Made by a program: the position numbers and the translations under genes | Source of the DNA: Mesocentrotus franciscanus | Lineage: Eukaryota > Echinodermata > Echinoidea > Camarodonta > Strongylocentrotidae | Assembly: GCA_037976565.1 (NCBI GenBank) | Contig: CP137682.1 | Span: 785,867-849,866, forward strand | Length of the DNA stretch: 64,000 nt | Reading direction: 5' to 3' | The notes under the pieces: generated by a model | The model's input: the letters and a program-made list of their open reading frames with translations, nothing else | Told to the model about the DNA's origin: nothing | Databases searched by the model: none | Shown here: piece after piece, positions 63,261 through 64,000 of the stretch | How the letters are laid out: each line of letters starts with the position of its first letter | Numbering within the stretch: the first letter of the stretch is position 1

Positions 63261-64000
63261 GTATGTAATCACTATGTCTTCTTGTTACTCATTAATTACG
63301 TATAGGAATGTAAAGCTACTCTTAGAGGAGTCATTTTAGACTCATTTTGGAGTGTAAATCCACTCTTTGAGGAGTCGTTTTAGATTCGTTTTGGAGTGTA
63401 AATTCAAAAGAAAGAATGCTCTTATTGCACAAGAAACTAACCGAAAATAGGAACCGAGGTTGTGAGGTAAAAGGATTAGGAAGTGAAATCAGTATGAACA
63501 GTGACGGCATTAATACATGAACATAATTAAGTAAAAGAAAATAGGGAGAAAAATGATGAATGGTGTGAATTGAATGCCATAGACTAGGGTAATAGTGCTG
63601 GAGAGTGAAATAGTCCCTTTTACACCCTTTCCCTTTCTTTTTAATTCTCTTTCGTTACCATTCATGGGGGTGAGGCAAGCCTACCCCGTGACCCACCCCC
63701 CCCCACCCCCACCGTAAGCCTGTACTGACTACTGGAACATGTGCAACAATGTTTTGTCACTGCCCTGAGATTGATAACAGACCATTGAGCAACGAATTAT
63801 TAGGAGCTAAAGATCTGTATGGCTGATAATTATGTTGATAACAACATCAAATAATGATTTTTAAAAAAAATAAGCCTACATGTATCGCTGATATAGGCCT
63901 ATAAGACTTTTGTCAAAATTCATCATTCATCATCAAATATATCTGTTTGTGTCTTAGTTCGTTGTTGTTTCTCGTTTATGTATTTGTGTATAATTATGTC
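63261..64000 (+). other. Start of the next intron, no exon recognised
   Basis: Contains a ~46-base tandem duplication at about 63314-63402 (ctcttagaggagtcatttta / ctctttgaggagtcgtttta) and a short C-rich stretch at 63690-63712. No coding exon before the window end. Confidence 0.5.

Overview
The window is animal nuclear DNA: long introns with GT..AG borders, multi-exon genes, many foldback (MITE-like) elements, LINE and tRNA-derived SINE remnants, microsatellites, and a 500-base run of N that looks like a scaffold gap. The repeat vocabulary (frequent acatgta and taggccta words, and SINEs of the kind I associate with sea urchins) suggests an invertebrate deuterostome, most likely an echinoderm. 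That assignment is an inference from style and was not searched.

Three genes can be supported. (1) A complete CEP104 orthologue on the + strand, 19 coding exons from 15379 to 41394, about 947 codons: N-terminal beta-sandwich, coiled coil, TOG domain, second coiled coil and cysteine-rich zinc fingers. It is a ciliary-tip and centriolar microtubule protein. (2) A TCF19-like gene on the - strand, 54921 down to 45457, with an N-terminal FHA domain and a C-terminal PHD finger. Its middle is broken by the N gap and by reading-frame changes next to it. Genes 1 and 2 are tail to tail, about 4 kb apart. (3) The 5' end of a secreted sushi/CCP-domain protein on the + strand (62076 onward), running off the right edge. 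A possible lone coding exon of an unknown gene lies at 377-501.

Layout: 1-7.8 kb is mostly non-coding with foldback and minisatellite blocks. 7.87-12.64 kb is a nested transposon complex: a LINE reverse-transcriptase remnant split by a Mutator-like element with roughly 575-base inverted ends and a 9-base target duplication, itself holding a second LINE fragment and a GC-rich foldback. 12.9-14.6 kb holds two more foldback elements. 15.4-41.4 kb is CEP104, its introns full of repeats. 41.4-45.4 kb is intergenic. 45.4-54.9 kb is the TCF19-like gene. 55.7-61.1 kb is repeats, including a 1.1 kb GTGCCCC-rich array and a reverse-strand LINE fragment. 62.0-64.0 kb is the sushi gene.

The most striking pattern is inside CEP104. 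At least three exon edges (3' end of exon 12, 5' ends of exons 14 and 16), and perhaps a fourth (exon 9), have been copied into the neighbouring intron together with their splice signals. The exon 12 copies form a regular 113-base array of eight units. The copies I could translate in the incoming phase carry stops, so their use would truncate the protein before its zinc fingers. The last exon of the TCF19-like gene also has a partial downstream copy. I saw no bacterial-type system, CRISPR array or viral genome.
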